This document shows positions 18,311 through 29,684 of a DNA stretch of 64,000 nt, in pieces. Within the stretch, counting starts at the first letter, position 1; every line of letters starts with the position of its first letter. The notes beneath the pieces were generated by a model. That model saw only the letters and a program-made list of their open reading frames with translations. It was not told the DNA's origin and did not search any database. This DNA comes from Pantoea agglomerans (GTDB lineage: Bacteria > Pseudomonadota > Gammaproteobacteria > Enterobacterales > Enterobacteriaceae). Where the stretch lies: contig NZ_CP083810.1 of NCBI RefSeq assembly GCF_020149765.1, positions 143,705 through 207,704 of the forward strand. Reading direction: 5' to 3'. Position numbers and translations under genes: made by a program.

Positions 18311-18683
18311 CCTTATGAGCCGGTAAGCTCCTGACAGCGATCCCGGCTTCAGCATGCCAGCGTCAGGTCCGGGAATATTCACGGTAGCTTTGTAAAAGCA
18401 GACTTTTCGCTGCGACAACACATCCATAAGGCTTTATTCATTCTCGAAATTATATAACCAGCAGCTTGCTTAGTCCTGAGTTCACAACGAGTGCGGCTGA
18501 GGCCCGAACCTCAGCTTACCTTACAATTTTTTATTTACTGTAGTCTGGAAAAAACCAAGCTGTGGCAGGCAAAATAACATAATGAACTGGTTTTAATACG
18601 TGACAGCGTCACTGTAGAGTGTGCGTCCAGATAAACTGACTGACCTTCAGGTTTTACACTGATGATCAGAGTTTCGGGGATGA
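18311..18683. other. Intergenic, no gene seen
   Basis: AT-rich sequence between the OLD-like gene and the convergent membrane protein gene. A dyad, GAGCCGGTAAGCTC, lies just past the OLD-like stop. No coding signal was found. Confidence 0.4.
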
Positions 18684-18710
18684 TAAAAACAGGCAGAACA
18701 TACTGCCTGT
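18684..18710 (-). terminator. Terminator of the membrane protein gene
   Basis: Read on the minus strand, CAGGCA...TGCCTG forms a stem followed by TTTTT, 20 bp after the stop codon of the gene at 18730. Confidence 0.75.
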
Positions 18711-18729
18711 GATATAAATATATTCAGCT

Positions 18730-19356
18730 TTACGCTCGGGATATTTTGTTGAACTCCAGCAGGCGCAGCTCCATTTCACGGGTCATGGCTGGCATAGGTA
18801 CCCACGTAAATATCAGCCACAACAACCACGGGACGGTGGAGAAAAACAGGGCGGGTGCAAAGTAATCCGCACTAAGCTTTTGCGCCGCTGTATAGACCAC
18901 GCCGCCCCAAACAGCTGTGTCGAACATGGCGCCTATCCAGAAAAGTACCAAGCAAATTTGATACCAGGTGCGGTTAAAGCAGATTTGACCTTCGCGTTCG
19001 CTAAGCCAGTTACGCCACTTAGACAGATAGTCAGCACGAACGTTAAAACGGGCGGTAAAAAGCACGGCTGTATCCTGCAGGCGGTGTTCGAAAAGCCTGG
19101 TCAGTTTCCACAGGCTGCGCTGGCGAAGTTCACGCTCTATCAACGTACGGGTTTCCTTATTGAGGTACCTCTGCTTCAGCATGTTCTCCAGCCGACGCTT
19201 TTTGACGTTGAGCAGGCTACGGATAATGCCGGCCGGGTCGGCTTTTACCATCCAAGAATGAATAATCAGCGCGGCCATTACGACAAAAAGCGCCAGCCAG
19301 ACGGGCGCATCGTCCCTTTTCAACCACTCAAATGCCTCCGTTACTACGGTTTCCAC
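18730..19356 (-). CDS. Membrane protein of unknown function
   Basis: This 208-residue protein has one hydrophobic helix near residues 17-35 (PVWLALFVVMAALIIHSWMV) and two or three near the C-terminus (WYQICLVLFWIGAMFDTAVW; PALFFSTVPWLLWLIFTWV). Between them is a basic, helical cytoplasmic region (KKRRLENMLKQRYLNKETRT). I do not recognise the family. The gene has its own terminator and lies 29 bp downstream of the tyrosine recombinase gene in the same direction. Proximity to two defence-like loci makes it a possible accessory membrane component; this is inference. Confidence 0.7.
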   Translation of the reverse strand: METVVTEAFEWLKRDDAPVWLALFVVMAALIIHSWMVKADPAGIIRSLLNVKKRRLENMLKQRYLNKETRTLIERELRQRSLWKLTRLFEHRLQDTAVLFTARFNVRADYLSKWRNWLSEREGQICFNRTWYQICLVLFWIGAMFDTAVWGGVVYTAAQKLSADYFAPALFFSTVPWLLWLIFTWVPMPAMTREMELRLLEFNKISRA

Positions 19357-19384
19357 TGCTTTTCCTCCTTTTAATAAATCTAGT

Positions 19385-20122
19385 TCAGCCCGGCGGCAGG
19401 CTTCTCAGCACCGCCGCCGCCTCGGCGCCCTCCCCGCTGAACGACACGGCGAGCGTCGCCGCCACGTCCAGCGCAAACACTCTTGTGTACACCTCGATCG
19501 AGCGCGCGTCCTTGTGTCCGGCCAGCGCCTGAATAACCTTGAGCGGCTGGCGGTGGTAAAGCAGGTGCATCACCCAGGAGTGCCGGAAGGTGTGCGGGGT
19601 CACCGGAATTGAAAAAAATACTCCGTCCTCGTTTGCCCGCCTGACCGCGGCCTTGAGCCAGTTGCGCATGGTCTCGTCGGTTGCGCTCCAGAGCGGCTCA
19701 CGGCGCTTCGGCCGCTCGGTGGCAATCCAGCTCTCGACCTGACGCACGTAGCCCGGATCCGTGAGCGGCACCAGGCGCACCGCGTCCTTGGGCGGGCGCC
19801 CGCGCCGGCTGCGCACCTTTTCCGACAGAATGCGCACGAACGGCCTGGGCCCGTCCAGCACAAACGACTCGGGGGTCAGGCTGCAGGCTTCGCCAATGCG
19901 CGCCCCGGTGTTCCAGAGGGTGCTGAACAGAAAGTGGTGCCGCCTGTCCGGCATATAGTGCAGCAGCGCGTTGACCTCGGGCGCCAGCAGGTAGCACGGT
20001 GTGACCCCGTTCGCGGTGGCCATGCGCCGCAGCGCCACCGCGGTCGCAAAATCCGCCCCCGGGGCGAAGGCGAGCGCGGTGACGCGTTCTGGTGAATTCT
20101 GCAGGGGAAGGATGCTGTTCAT
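19385..20122 (-). CDS. Tyrosine recombinase, apparently intact
   Basis: This is a compact 245-residue site-specific recombinase of the type found on F-like plasmids, where relatives resolve multimers or move cassettes. The catalytic set is present: Arg in [15 protein letters not shown] (about residue 97), His-X-X-Arg in [14 protein letters not shown] (about 191), a second His in [18 protein letters not shown], and the nucleophilic Tyr in EVYTRVF (about 217). GC content is higher than in neighbouring genes. Fragments of homologous recombinases are at 16376 and 46014. Confidence 0.88.
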   Translation of the reverse strand: MNSILPLQNSPERVTALAFAPGADFATAVALRRMATANGVTPCYLLAPEVNALLHYMPDRRHHFLFSTLWNTGARIGEACSLTPESFVLDGPRPFVRILSEKVRSRRGRPPKDAVRLVPLTDPGYVRQVESWIATERPKRREPLWSATDETMRNWLKAAVRRANEDGVFFSIPVTPHTFRHSWVMHLLYHRQPLKVIQALAGHKDARSIEVYTRVFALDVAATLAVSFSGEGAEAAAVLRSLPPG

Positions 20123-20447
20123 GGCGTAATTTTCACGTAGCGTTGTCTGTGCATTTATCCGGCTATTTTCCCGCAGCGGGACGGCCGGAGCCAGATCAAT
20201 AAATCGCGCAGAAAGGATCCGGAATTTGGCTTTACCCGCAATATAGAGGGTTATCCAAACCCCGTAAAGGATCCTTTTTTCCTTAAAAATCCCGTCAGGC
20301 CTTGTGGCGCAAGGCCTGCGGCCCGGATCTGCATGTTTGGTATAAATGGGGTAATGCCAGGGTAATGAAGAAGTGATGTCAAAATGCTCAGCGCAGCGTT
20401 AAGATGAAGCGATACAGATTAATCCTAATGCATCAGGGACGGGTCAG
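20123..20447. promoter_or_regulatory. Divergent intergenic region, recombinase / SIR2
   Basis: The 325 bp separate divergent genes. There is a hairpin at 20296-20318, two copies of AAGGATCC about 50 bp apart (near 20213 and 20266), and an AT tract. It may contain promoters for both genes and the recombinase attachment or crossover site. Confidence 0.4.
20296..20318. repeat. Strong hairpin CAGGCCTTG/CAAGGCCTG
   Basis: Perfect 9-bp arms with a five-base loop (TGGCG), upstream of the SIR2 gene. There is no T run, so it is more likely a protein or recombinase site than a terminator. Confidence 0.7.
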
Positions 20448-21491
20448 ATGGCAGTCAAGCGCGCCTATTACGGCAGTGATGGCGACCAGGACTACTTTGA
20501 ACGCGTATTCCAGTCGGCCAACATTAACTTTCTCATCGGGTCAGGGGCATCGCTCCCGGCTATTCGGGTACTGGGGACAATCGAGCAGGATCTCCAGCAG
20601 CTTATTAATGATGAAAAGGAAAAGGAATACTTTGATATGGCCGCCGGGTTTTTATCAGCGGTCTGGCTTCCGCATGACTGTATGCTCAATCGGGTTAACG
20701 GCATCCCTTACCTGCCAACGGTTATCAGCAGCGTGGAACAGACGCAAAAGAATTATGATGCGTTTGTTTCTTCCCTGGAAAAAATACTGACGCGCCGCCG
20801 GACCGGCCTGCTTCCGAGGCGTATTAACGTTTTTACAACCAACTATGATTTATTTATTGAGGACGCTGCGACCCGAAATAAAAATATCATTTTTAATGAC
20901 GGGTTTACCAAAAGGCTGGATGTCTGGGGCGATATGGAATTTGACGCAGGCAGTTTTAATTATTCCATCAGCGCCACAGGGAATCTCTATAACTATAAGG
21001 TCGAACTCCCTACCGTCAATCTGATCAAGCTTCACGGATCGCTTTCATGGGAACATCACAAAGAAAAGATTGTTTATAACATTGGCGAGCAGAGGCCGCT
21101 GAGTTTTACCACGTCAGCAAAAAAGAAAAAGTGGGTTCTCGAACATGCCCTTATTCTGCCGCGCAAGGAGAAGTTTAAGGAAACGCTGCTGCAGAATGTT
21201 TATTACGATTTGCTGAGAACCTATTCTAATGAACTTGATAAAGAAGCCACCCTTCTGATTGTTTTTGGCTTTTCTTTTGCTGATGAGCACCTTGAAACGC
21301 TGACCAAAAAGGCCCTGCGCAATGCCACTCTCAAGTTGCTGATATTTGCATTCAATGAGGCCAGCGTTGAAGGGTTCGTGGAGAAATTTCGTGATTATTC
21401 CAACGTCGAAATTGTTTATCGTCCGGGGGGAAACATTGATTTTCCGGCAATGAATAATATTATCACGTGCTATCTGGGAGGCGCGAGGTGA
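20448..21491 (+). CDS. SIR2-domain NADase-type protein of a SIR2-HerA defence pair
   Basis: This 347-residue protein has an N-terminal SIR2-like Rossmann domain. NFLIGSGAS near residues 28-35 binds NAD, NVFTTNYD near 127-134 carries the conserved Asn and Asp, and LIKLHGSLSW near 193 gives the catalytic His. A C-terminal block, LLIVFGFSFADEHLE, is typical of the SIR2_2 subfamily. Such proteins hydrolyse NAD during phage infection and cause abortive shutdown. The gene overlaps the next by 4 bp, so the two are translationally coupled. SIR2-HerA pairs (also called Nezha) are a described antiphage system; function here is by homology. Confidence 0.9.
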   Translation: MAVKRAYYGSDGDQDYFERVFQSANINFLIGSGASLPAIRVLGTIEQDLQQLINDEKEKEYFDMAAGFLSAVWLPHDCMLNRVNGIPYLPTVISSVEQTQKNYDAFVSSLEKILTRRRTGLLPRRINVFTTNYDLFIEDAATRNKNIIFNDGFTKRLDVWGDMEFDAGSFNYSISATGNLYNYKVELPTVNLIKLHGSLSWEHHKEKIVYNIGEQRPLSFTTSAKKKKWVLEHALILPRKEKFKETLLQNVYYDLLRTYSNELDKEATLLIVFGFSFADEHLETLTKKALRNATLKLLIFAFNEASVEGFVEKFRDYSNVEIVYRPGGNIDFPAMNNIITCYLGGAR

Positions 21492-23320
21492 GCGGGCATT
21501 TTACGGATGAAGAAGCGGTACTGCGGGTTGGCGAGGTCTGCGAGGTATCCGGACGCGCTGTTATTATCCTTGTCGATAAAAACAAAAATCTCAGCGATCT
21601 GTTTTATCAGGGGAAAGTCCTGCGAAACGTATCTGTAGGTAGCTTCATTGAAATCAAAAAAGGATTTATGAGCCTGATTGGCAAAGTTGAAGCTGAGCGA
21701 ATTATCGAAGAAAAAAATCCTGCCGGAAGCGGCAGTGATGCCTGGCGATACCGGCGTTACCTGACGGCAACCCTGACGGGGTACATTGACCGCAGAGGCA
21801 TTTTCACTGGCGGTTCACGTGAGCTCCCCCTCATTGGCAATGAGGCCTTTGTGGTAACCGAGGAAATGATACAGGCGGTCCATCAGATAGCTGATTCTGA
21901 TGAAGCTGTAATGAAGTTCACCCGTACGGACCTTGAAGATATCGAGATTGCGCTGCCGGTCAATGGTCTTATTAACTCGCATATTGCCATTTTCGGCAAC
22001 ACCGGCAGCGGAAAATCCAACACTCTGGCCGCGCTTTATAAAGCGGGAACCGCCCAGATAAGGCATATGCTTGGTGACCGCTATAAGGAAAGATGCAAAT
22101 TTATCCTGTTCGACTTTAACGGTGAATATACTGCTCCGGACTGTATAACCGGTGAGAAAACGGTTTATAACCTGAACACGCACCAGGCAAACGGCGATAA
22201 GCTTCCGCTCCCCCGGGAGGTTTTGCTTGAACATGACATGCTCTCCGTGTTGACCGATGCCACTGATAAAACGCAGAAGCCGTTTCTGAAGCGCGTGCTG
22301 GATTTTCAGGCAGAAGTCATGCGCAGCGCAGATCCGCGTGGATTCATGCGAAACATGCTCAAGAAAAAAATCAAACATAACCTGTTCAGCGGCGACAAAA
22401 TTAAGAGCGAATCGATAAACGCCATGTTCAGTCCGATTTTTCGCGATGACCCGGAGTTATACTCAGATTTAGAGTTTCATTCCGGGAGGCAGAAATGGAA
22501 AATAAGAAACGAGCATCATTACTTTGATTCTGAAGCAGCCGTCGAGCGGGCTTATATCTACAGTCTGGCCTGCGCGTTTGAATTTAAAACGGATATGATA
22601 GAGTGTCTTCTTGATTTCATGTGGCTCAGGCTCATATACGAATTTTTCTCTAATAAATCCAATCCAGAACATCTGTCTCCCGTTATAAACAGAATGAACG
22701 CTAACCGGAAGGATATAAACAAGATTTTTGATACGTCCGGGCAGAATGATTTCTGGAATGGGGGCAATTTTACCGTCGTTAACCTCAATATGGTAAACAT
22801 TACCATGAAGAAGACGCTTCCTCTTTTGATTGCAAAGTGGGCTTACAATTTGAAGAAGCTGTCTGACGTTCCATCAACGCTGCATCTGATTATCGACGAA
22901 GCTCACAATATTCTGTCTAATATTTCTTTTCGGGAAACGGAAAGCTGGAAGGATTACCGTCTGGAAACCTTTGAAGAGATTATCAAGGAGGGACGCAAAT
23001 TTGGTGTTTTTATTACCATTTCCAGCCAGCGTCCAAATGATATCTCTTCAACAATTATTTCCCAGGCACATAATTACTTTATTCACCGGTTGATTAACCA
23101 GAACGATCTTTATGCCATCGAAAAGTCGGTATCTTACATAGACCGGCTGACAGAAGAATCCATACCCACTCTTTCTACGGGAACCTGTATATTCAGTGGC
23201 ATCGTCAGCCCCATGCCGCTTAAACTGAGAGTTGCCGAACTCCCTTCGGGACAAAAGCCCAGAAGTCATACAATTGCCTTCAGCGACTTGATTGCAGAGG
23301 TGCAGAGAGAAGATGACTGA
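21488..23320 (+). CDS. HerA/FtsK-like ATPase partner of SIR2
   Basis: GTG 21488 overlaps the SIR2 stop (GTGA) behind GGAGGCGAG and gives about 610 residues. The N-terminal beta-barrel region (AVLRVGEVCEVSGRAVIILVDKN) is typical of HerA-type ATPases. Walker A is GNTGSGKSNT near residue 170, followed by FILFDFNGEY. Walker B is LHLIIDEAHNIL near 466, with a downstream ITISSQRPNDIS sensor/arginine-finger block. HerA ATPases form hexamers that thread DNA; in SIR2-HerA pairs the hexamer assembles with SIR2 subunits and controls NADase and nuclease activity. Both genes look complete. Confidence 0.92.
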   Translation: MSGHFTDEEAVLRVGEVCEVSGRAVIILVDKNKNLSDLFYQGKVLRNVSVGSFIEIKKGFMSLIGKVEAERIIEEKNPAGSGSDAWRYRRYLTATLTGYIDRRGIFTGGSRELPLIGNEAFVVTEEMIQAVHQIADSDEAVMKFTRTDLEDIEIALPVNGLINSHIAIFGNTGSGKSNTLAALYKAGTAQIRHMLGDRYKERCKFILFDFNGEYTAPDCITGEKTVYNLNTHQANGDKLPLPREVLLEHDMLSVLTDATDKTQKPFLKRVLDFQAEVMRSADPRGFMRNMLKKKIKHNLFSGDKIKSESINAMFSPIFRDDPELYSDLEFHSGRQKWKIRNEHHYFDSEAAVERAYIYSLACAFEFKTDMIECLLDFMWLRLIYEFFSNKSNPEHLSPVINRMNANRKDINKIFDTSGQNDFWNGGNFTVVNLNMVNITMKKTLPLLIAKWAYNLKKLSDVPSTLHLIIDEAHNILSNISFRETESWKDYRLETFEEIIKEGRKFGVFITISSQRPNDISSTIISQAHNYFIHRLINQNDLYAIEKSVSYIDRLTEESIPTLSTGTCIFSGIVSPMPLKLRVAELPSGQKPRSHTIAFSDLIAEVQREDD

Positions 23321-24592
23321 AACGATTTAGATTTTTATTTTACGAGCGACATATTTCAACGGTCAGCTCGCTGCATAGTCGTGGCACCTCCCTCGTGGCA
23401 GTAGTCTGGTTTTAATTTAAAAGTGACCTGACTGTAGTAAAAACAGCGTCCCTGACAAATCTCGCGTCGTCATAAACAAACGCTCTGTAGAAAGCGTCGC
23501 TACGTGAATCAGGAACGGCGAAACCTGCAAAAATTATCAGAAATTTATGTTGCAGAAGAAGGGGGCTATTTATACCCCGCCTTAGCCTGTTGCCGAACTG
23601 ATGGCGAAGGGTAGCCAACATACTCTGAGGAGCCACATCCCCTCGCGCAAATTATGATTAAAGCTCAGCGCGCAACCTGGCCTGATACGAGCAATGGCCT
23701 GAATCAGGATCTGCTTAGCTCACCTGCCATCAGCTCCGCATAGTAAAAATGCAAAATATCTGCGCCAGGCTCGGGCAAAGCTTATGACGCCACAACGTGA
23801 CGGGCCGAATAACTTGCCAGAAAAGTAACGTCGTTTTCTTCGTCCTGGGCCCGTATTTATAACGGTTCTGACGCCCTGTGTGATCAGTATGAACGCTAAA
23901 AAGAGCCCAAAACACTCTTACCGATACATCCGATAAATCTGCTCTGACAGTCTGCACGCGCACAAACCAGCTGTCGCATCTGGTCAGGATGCGCAGAAGC
24001 TGGCTGAAGTCGTCCACGCCTCAGGAATAGTTCTTACCGGAGGAGTCATGGCTATGCTGTTTTCCGTCAAGGGGTCTCAGCCAAGTCAGTCTGAACGAGT
24101 CCATCGAAAGGGAAAATGCCCGATTAAAATGTGAGGCTTATCTGTGCGCTTTTATCAGTCTGACATTCAGGGGCCGCACAGGCTTAACTGCCCTCAAAGC
24201 TTTCCTGCAAGGCGGCAGCGTTAAACCCGATCTTTTTATAAAAACCTCTATTCAGCCTGTGTGTGCGTTTTAGGGCGTTTATGACTGTCGATGACCTGAA
24301 AAAGGCTTCAGGAATCACTGCGATGAGCGGAAAATCAGCGGTCGATCAAAATCTGGAATTTTTTACCCTGGCAGTTGACACGCTGTTGAGCCTTATAAGT
24401 CGCGGGGTTAGGAAATTCCGCACAAAATACAAGCCCCACAGACATCATTTTTCTGCCTTGTTATCTCGTCGAAAAATAATACTATATCTGCATGTAGCGG
24501 CGTAACTCTCTGAACCCACTATATGTAGTACTTATCCACAGGTAAGCTGAAAAGGACAAGCTGTGAATTAATGGCTGAAAGTCAGTTTCAGA
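23321..24592. other. 1.27-kb stretch without a supportable gene
   Basis: Frames here are short and lack start sites and recognisable domains. One plus-strand frame near 23965-24130 ends LAEVVHASGIVLTGGVMAML and looks like the decayed end of a small gene. The region leads up to the antisense terminator of the putative toxin locus. Confidence 0.45.
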
Positions 24593-24622
24593 CAAAAAAA
24601 AAGACCAGCTGCAAGCTGATCT
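24593..24622 (-). terminator. Minus-strand terminator, probably of an antisense RNA
   Basis: On the minus strand AGATCAGC-TTGCA-GCTGGTCT is followed by nine T residues. No protein gene on that strand ends here, so it probably terminates a small RNA running leftward across the leader of the peptide gene at 24923. Confidence 0.75.
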
Positions 24623-24674
24623 TTTCCCGGAAGCCAGGTCTGCGCTGCAACGCAAACCGATCACTTCCCCAGAC

Positions 24675-24701
24675 GACACTGAACATGTTGTCTGTGTACT
24701 G
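24675..24701. repeat. Leader direct repeat, copy 1
   Basis: CTGAACATGTTGTCTGTGTA followed by CTG. It recurs 140 bp downstream with one mismatch in 23 bases. It lies in the untranslated leader of the putative toxin peptide. Confidence 0.85.
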
Positions 24702-24814
24702 TGTGGGTGAGAATAACAAAAGTGGGCCGGTCGTATCAAGCCGGGGCTGCTCCAGGAAGTGCAAACAAAGTTCCCGACGTGCCGACTGCAACGGTACTCA
24801 GAGCCATCCGGGAC

Positions 24815-24841
24815 GAGGCTGAACGTGTTGTCTGTGTACTG
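24815..24841. repeat. Leader direct repeat, copy 2
   Basis: CTGAACGTGTTGTCTGTGTA followed by CTG, matching copy 1. A duplicated antisense-target segment would fit a dinQ/agrAB-like arrangement with two related small RNAs. Confidence 0.85.
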
Positions 24842-24922
24842 AAACCAACACGAGAAAGCGCAGCGGGAAGAGTAAGGCTGACTGCGCCAGGCTACGGACC
24901 AGTAACTACAAGGCAAACGTAT

Positions 24923-25003
24923 ATGAATATGTTACTTGTTGTTCTGAAGGCAGTTCGCTCAGCCATAAGTGTGGTCATCATCATTATCGAACTGACCCGA
25001 TAA
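24923..25003 (+). CDS. 26-residue hydrophobic peptide, candidate type I toxin
   Basis: The peptide MNMLLVVLKAVRSAISVVII then IIELTR is one membrane-spanning helix with basic residues in the middle and at the end. It resembles DinQ- and TisB-like type I toxins, which depolarise the inner membrane when overproduced. It has a long leader with a duplicated segment, a terminator six bases past the stop, and an opposing RNA terminator upstream. I recognise the architecture rather than a named family member. Confidence 0.6.
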   Translation: MNMLLVVLKAVRSAISVVIIIIELTR

Positions 25004-25009
25004 CAACAA

Positions 25010-25037
25010 ACCTGTCAGCCATGCTGACAGGTTTTTT
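25010..25037 (+). terminator. Terminator of the peptide gene
   Basis: AACCTGTCAG-CCATG-CTGACAGGTT followed by TTTTT: a 10-bp perfect stem. Confidence 0.93.
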
Positions 25038-25235
25038 TACACGTCCTTTAGTCAGAATATGCGCTGCTTATTCTGACGGCGAGACATGCCAGCTTACGCC
25101 GGATTGCTGGTTCGCCTGATATTCCAGACTATAACTCCGATACACGCGCCTTAGCTGAGCTGCGAACAAAGTGTGCATTGTCAACGCCAAGATTACTGAC
25201 CGTTTTTCACCATTTTCATTGTCCGCTGTTGGTCA

Positions 25236-27202
<1,967 letters not shown>

Positions 27203-27284
27203 GCTGGAATCCTTTTCGGTGTGGGAACCTTAAGGAAACCGCATGACGGGTAGAGCGGACAACCCGAATGGTGAATTAAAGTCT

Positions 27285-28017
27285 TATATCACTGGCGCTG
27301 ACATTCTGGCTGGAATCGGGATGCGTCTATGGTTATCGCAAGATCCATCTGGATCTGCGGGACAGCGGGCAACAGTGCGGAGTGAACCGGGTCTGGCGGC
27401 TGATGAAACGTGTCGGGATAAAGGCTCAGGTCGGATACCGGAGCCCGCGGGCACGTAAAGGCGAGGCCAGTATCGTGTCGCCCAACAGGCTCCAGCGGCA
27501 GTTCAATCCGGATGCTCCGGATGAGCGTTGGGTAACGGACATAACCTACATCAGGACCCACGAAGGCTGGCTGTATCTTGCCGTGGTTGTTGATCTGTTC
27601 TCACGCAAAATTATCGGCTGGTCCATGCAATCCCGGATGACAAAGGACATTGTCCTGAACGCACTGCTGATGGCTGTATGGCGGCGTAATCCCCAAAAAC
27701 AGGTGCTGGTTCACTCGGATCAGGGCAGTCAGTACACAAGCCATGAGTGGCAGTCGTTCCTGAAATCACACGGCCTGGAGGGCAGCATGAGCCGTCGTGG
27801 TAACTGCCACGATAATGCGGTTGCAGAAAGCTTTTTCCAGTTATTGAAACGCGAGCGGATAAAGAAAAAGATCTACGGAACGCGGGAAGAAGCCCGCAGC
27901 GATATTTTTGATTACATCGAAATGTTTTATAACAGTAAGCGTCGGCATGGTTCGAGCGAGCAAATGCCTCCGGCTGAATATGAAAACCAGTATTATCAAC
28001 GGCTCAGAAGTGTCTAG
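27285..28017 (+). pseudogene. IS3-family transposase OrfB, 5' end lost at the IS21 junction
   Basis: The frame is open from the IS21 side (FWLESGCVYGYRKIHLDLRD) and runs to the native stop at 28017. The DDE core is present: DERWVTDITYI, VLVHSDQGSQYTS and NAVAESFFQLLKRE. OrfA and the start of OrfB are missing, so the element is dead. The right end of the IS probably lies within 30 bp after the stop. Confidence 0.9.
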
Positions 28018-28057
28018 ATTATCCGTGGCGATTCAAGCACACCTTAAGAAACAAATT

Positions 28058-28075
28058 CATTACAATCGTGTAATG
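28058..28075. promoter_or_regulatory. Copper-box palindrome upstream of pcoE1
   Basis: CATTACAATCGTGTAATG is a perfect CATTACA/TGTAATG dyad 100 bp upstream of the pcoE1 start. Spacing equals that of the SilR boxes, but the half-site core is TTACA instead of TGACA, so it is a likely PcoR site. Confidence 0.65.
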
Positions 28076-28175
28076 TACATAGCTGTATTACATTTACGTC
28101 ATCTTCCCCACAGGTTGATTATTTTTATATATGATCATAAGGACATCTTTTATGTACCTCAGAAGGTAATTACAC

Positions 28176-28625
28176 ATGAATATATTAATCACGACCACTG
28201 CGTTTACAGCTTTATTTTGTGGGGCAGCTTTTGCTCAGTCCAGTGATATTGCCCATGAAGCACATCGATTTGTTAATAATGCCTCAGCCGTCAGTCATGT
28301 GAACTCCTCGACGCATGAAAACTTACCGGACAGGGTTAATAAAAACAACACGCCCTCATTCTCTGAAATGAATGAACATGAAAGGGCCATTGTTGCTCAT
28401 TCATTTATGAACAACAGCGCGTCCTATGCGCATCAAAAAATGATTGAGGAACATAAAAAAATGCTGTCCGGCAGTGATGCAAATTCAAAGACCTCGTCTT
28501 CTTCTTTTAACGAACTGAATGCCGGAGAAAAAGCCGCTCTCGTGCATGAGCAGGTCAATAATGCCGGTGCGGAAGCACATCAGACGCAGGCAAGAAAGCT
28601 TCGCGGGCTTTATTCGACCTGGTAA
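28176..28625 (+). CDS. pcoE1: PcoE/SilE-family periplasmic metal-binding protein
   Basis: This 149-residue protein has a signal peptide (MNILITTTAFTALFCGAAFA, cleaved before QSSD). The mature part is rich in His and Met, with repeats of the family motif: MNEHERAIVAHSFMNNSASY, YAHQKMIEEHKKM, and AALVHEQVNNAGAEAHQ. Family members are disordered sponges that bind Cu or Ag in the periplasm. In the copper/silver island pcoE1 lies next to pcoG near silP, as here. It is distinct from SilE at 41936. Expression is probably PcoRS-controlled through the box at 28058. Confidence 0.85.
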   Translation: MNILITTTAFTALFCGAAFAQSSDIAHEAHRFVNNASAVSHVNSSTHENLPDRVNKNNTPSFSEMNEHERAIVAHSFMNNSASYAHQKMIEEHKKMLSGSDANSKTSSSSFNELNAGEKAALVHEQVNNAGAEAHQTQARKLRGLYSTW

Positions 28626-28913
28626 CTGCAGGCGGGTTAGTGCTTAGCGTCAGGTGCGCAGCAGGGCTTTACTGACGGGTTACGTAGCAGGACATGAGCC
28701 CCATATTGCTCTGCCGTAACCTGTTTCAGTCCCGTTAATCATCACCGTCGGGCTGGTCATACAGTTCCCAGAGCTTCAGGAGCAAACGGGAAACAAGATA
28801 TGTTACAAAAATGACGACCATCAACGGTGCTCCCGATTAACTGACAGATGACACGCCTCCTGAAAACCCCTAGCATACGCCGCAGTGTTCATGCTAACGG
28901 CGAATTCCAGTAA

Positions 28914-29651
28914 ATGTATTCTACCGATGTCGTAAAAGAAAATGCCTACCTTTCAGCCACCCGCTCGGGGCTGGAATCGAACGAGATCGCTACTCTTCAG
29001 CGCTCCTTGCCTTCCCGGTTTAATCTGCGGCATTTGAAAAAAAATGAATCATTAAAACTCGTACTGCAAAAGAAAGCGGGAAAATCACGTGTCGTGGCCT
29101 ATAAATTTACGTCCGGTTCATTTAATTACACGGCGTATCGTATATCAGATAAAAAGTTCTATAACCTTTCCGATACTTCCGGGAAAGGCAGTCTCGATTA
29201 TCCGTTACCGGCCACAGCAAGACTCAGTTCGCCTTTCAATCCTGCAAGACTTAACCCGGTATCGGGAAAAGTGAGTCCCCATAATGGCATTGATTATTCC
29301 ATGCCCATGAACACGAAAATAGTCAGCGTCATCGACGGAAAAATCACCCGGGCCGAATACAACAGTACCATGGGATAAATTGTTGAAGTAACGGGAAAAG
29401 CCGGTGTTAAAACTCGCTATCTCCACCTCAATAAAATACTCGTTACTAAAGGGGCCAGGGTTACCCGGGGAGACGCTATTGCGTTATCCGGTAACAGCGG
29501 ACGTTCATCCGGTCCTCATCTGCATTACGAGCTGGTCATTAATAACAATCCTGTTAACTCACTGGCGTTCCGGGCAGCGGCACCCGCTGATAACAAACTT
29601 GAACAGCATGCCTTTGCGCATGCCAGAGACTACGAACGATACCTGGACTGA
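28914..29651 (+). pseudogene. pcoG: pcoG, M23-family peptidase with an internal stop codon
   Basis: The frame from ATG 28914 reads to a TAA at 29376-29378 after EYNSTMG. It continues in the same frame, IVEVTGKAGVKTRYLHLNKI, to a stop at 29651. Joined, it is a complete lysostaphin-type M23 metallopeptidase: HNGIDYS supplies His and Asp ligands, and GPHLHYEL supplies the HxH motif. One nonsense codon separates the zinc ligands, so the truncated product cannot be active. Such peptidases sit between silP and pcoE1 in copper/silver islands. A sequencing error is the simple alternative. Confidence 0.88.
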
Positions 29652-29653
29652 TA

Positions 29654-29676
29654 ACGGGGCCGCGACGCGGCCCCGT
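29654..29676. terminator. Bidirectional hairpin between pcoG and the DUF2933 gene
   Basis: ACGGGGCCGC/GCGGCCCCGT stem, just after the pcoG stop and just before the convergent DUF2933 stop. Confidence 0.75.
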
Positions 29677-29684
29677 CTGCCGGA

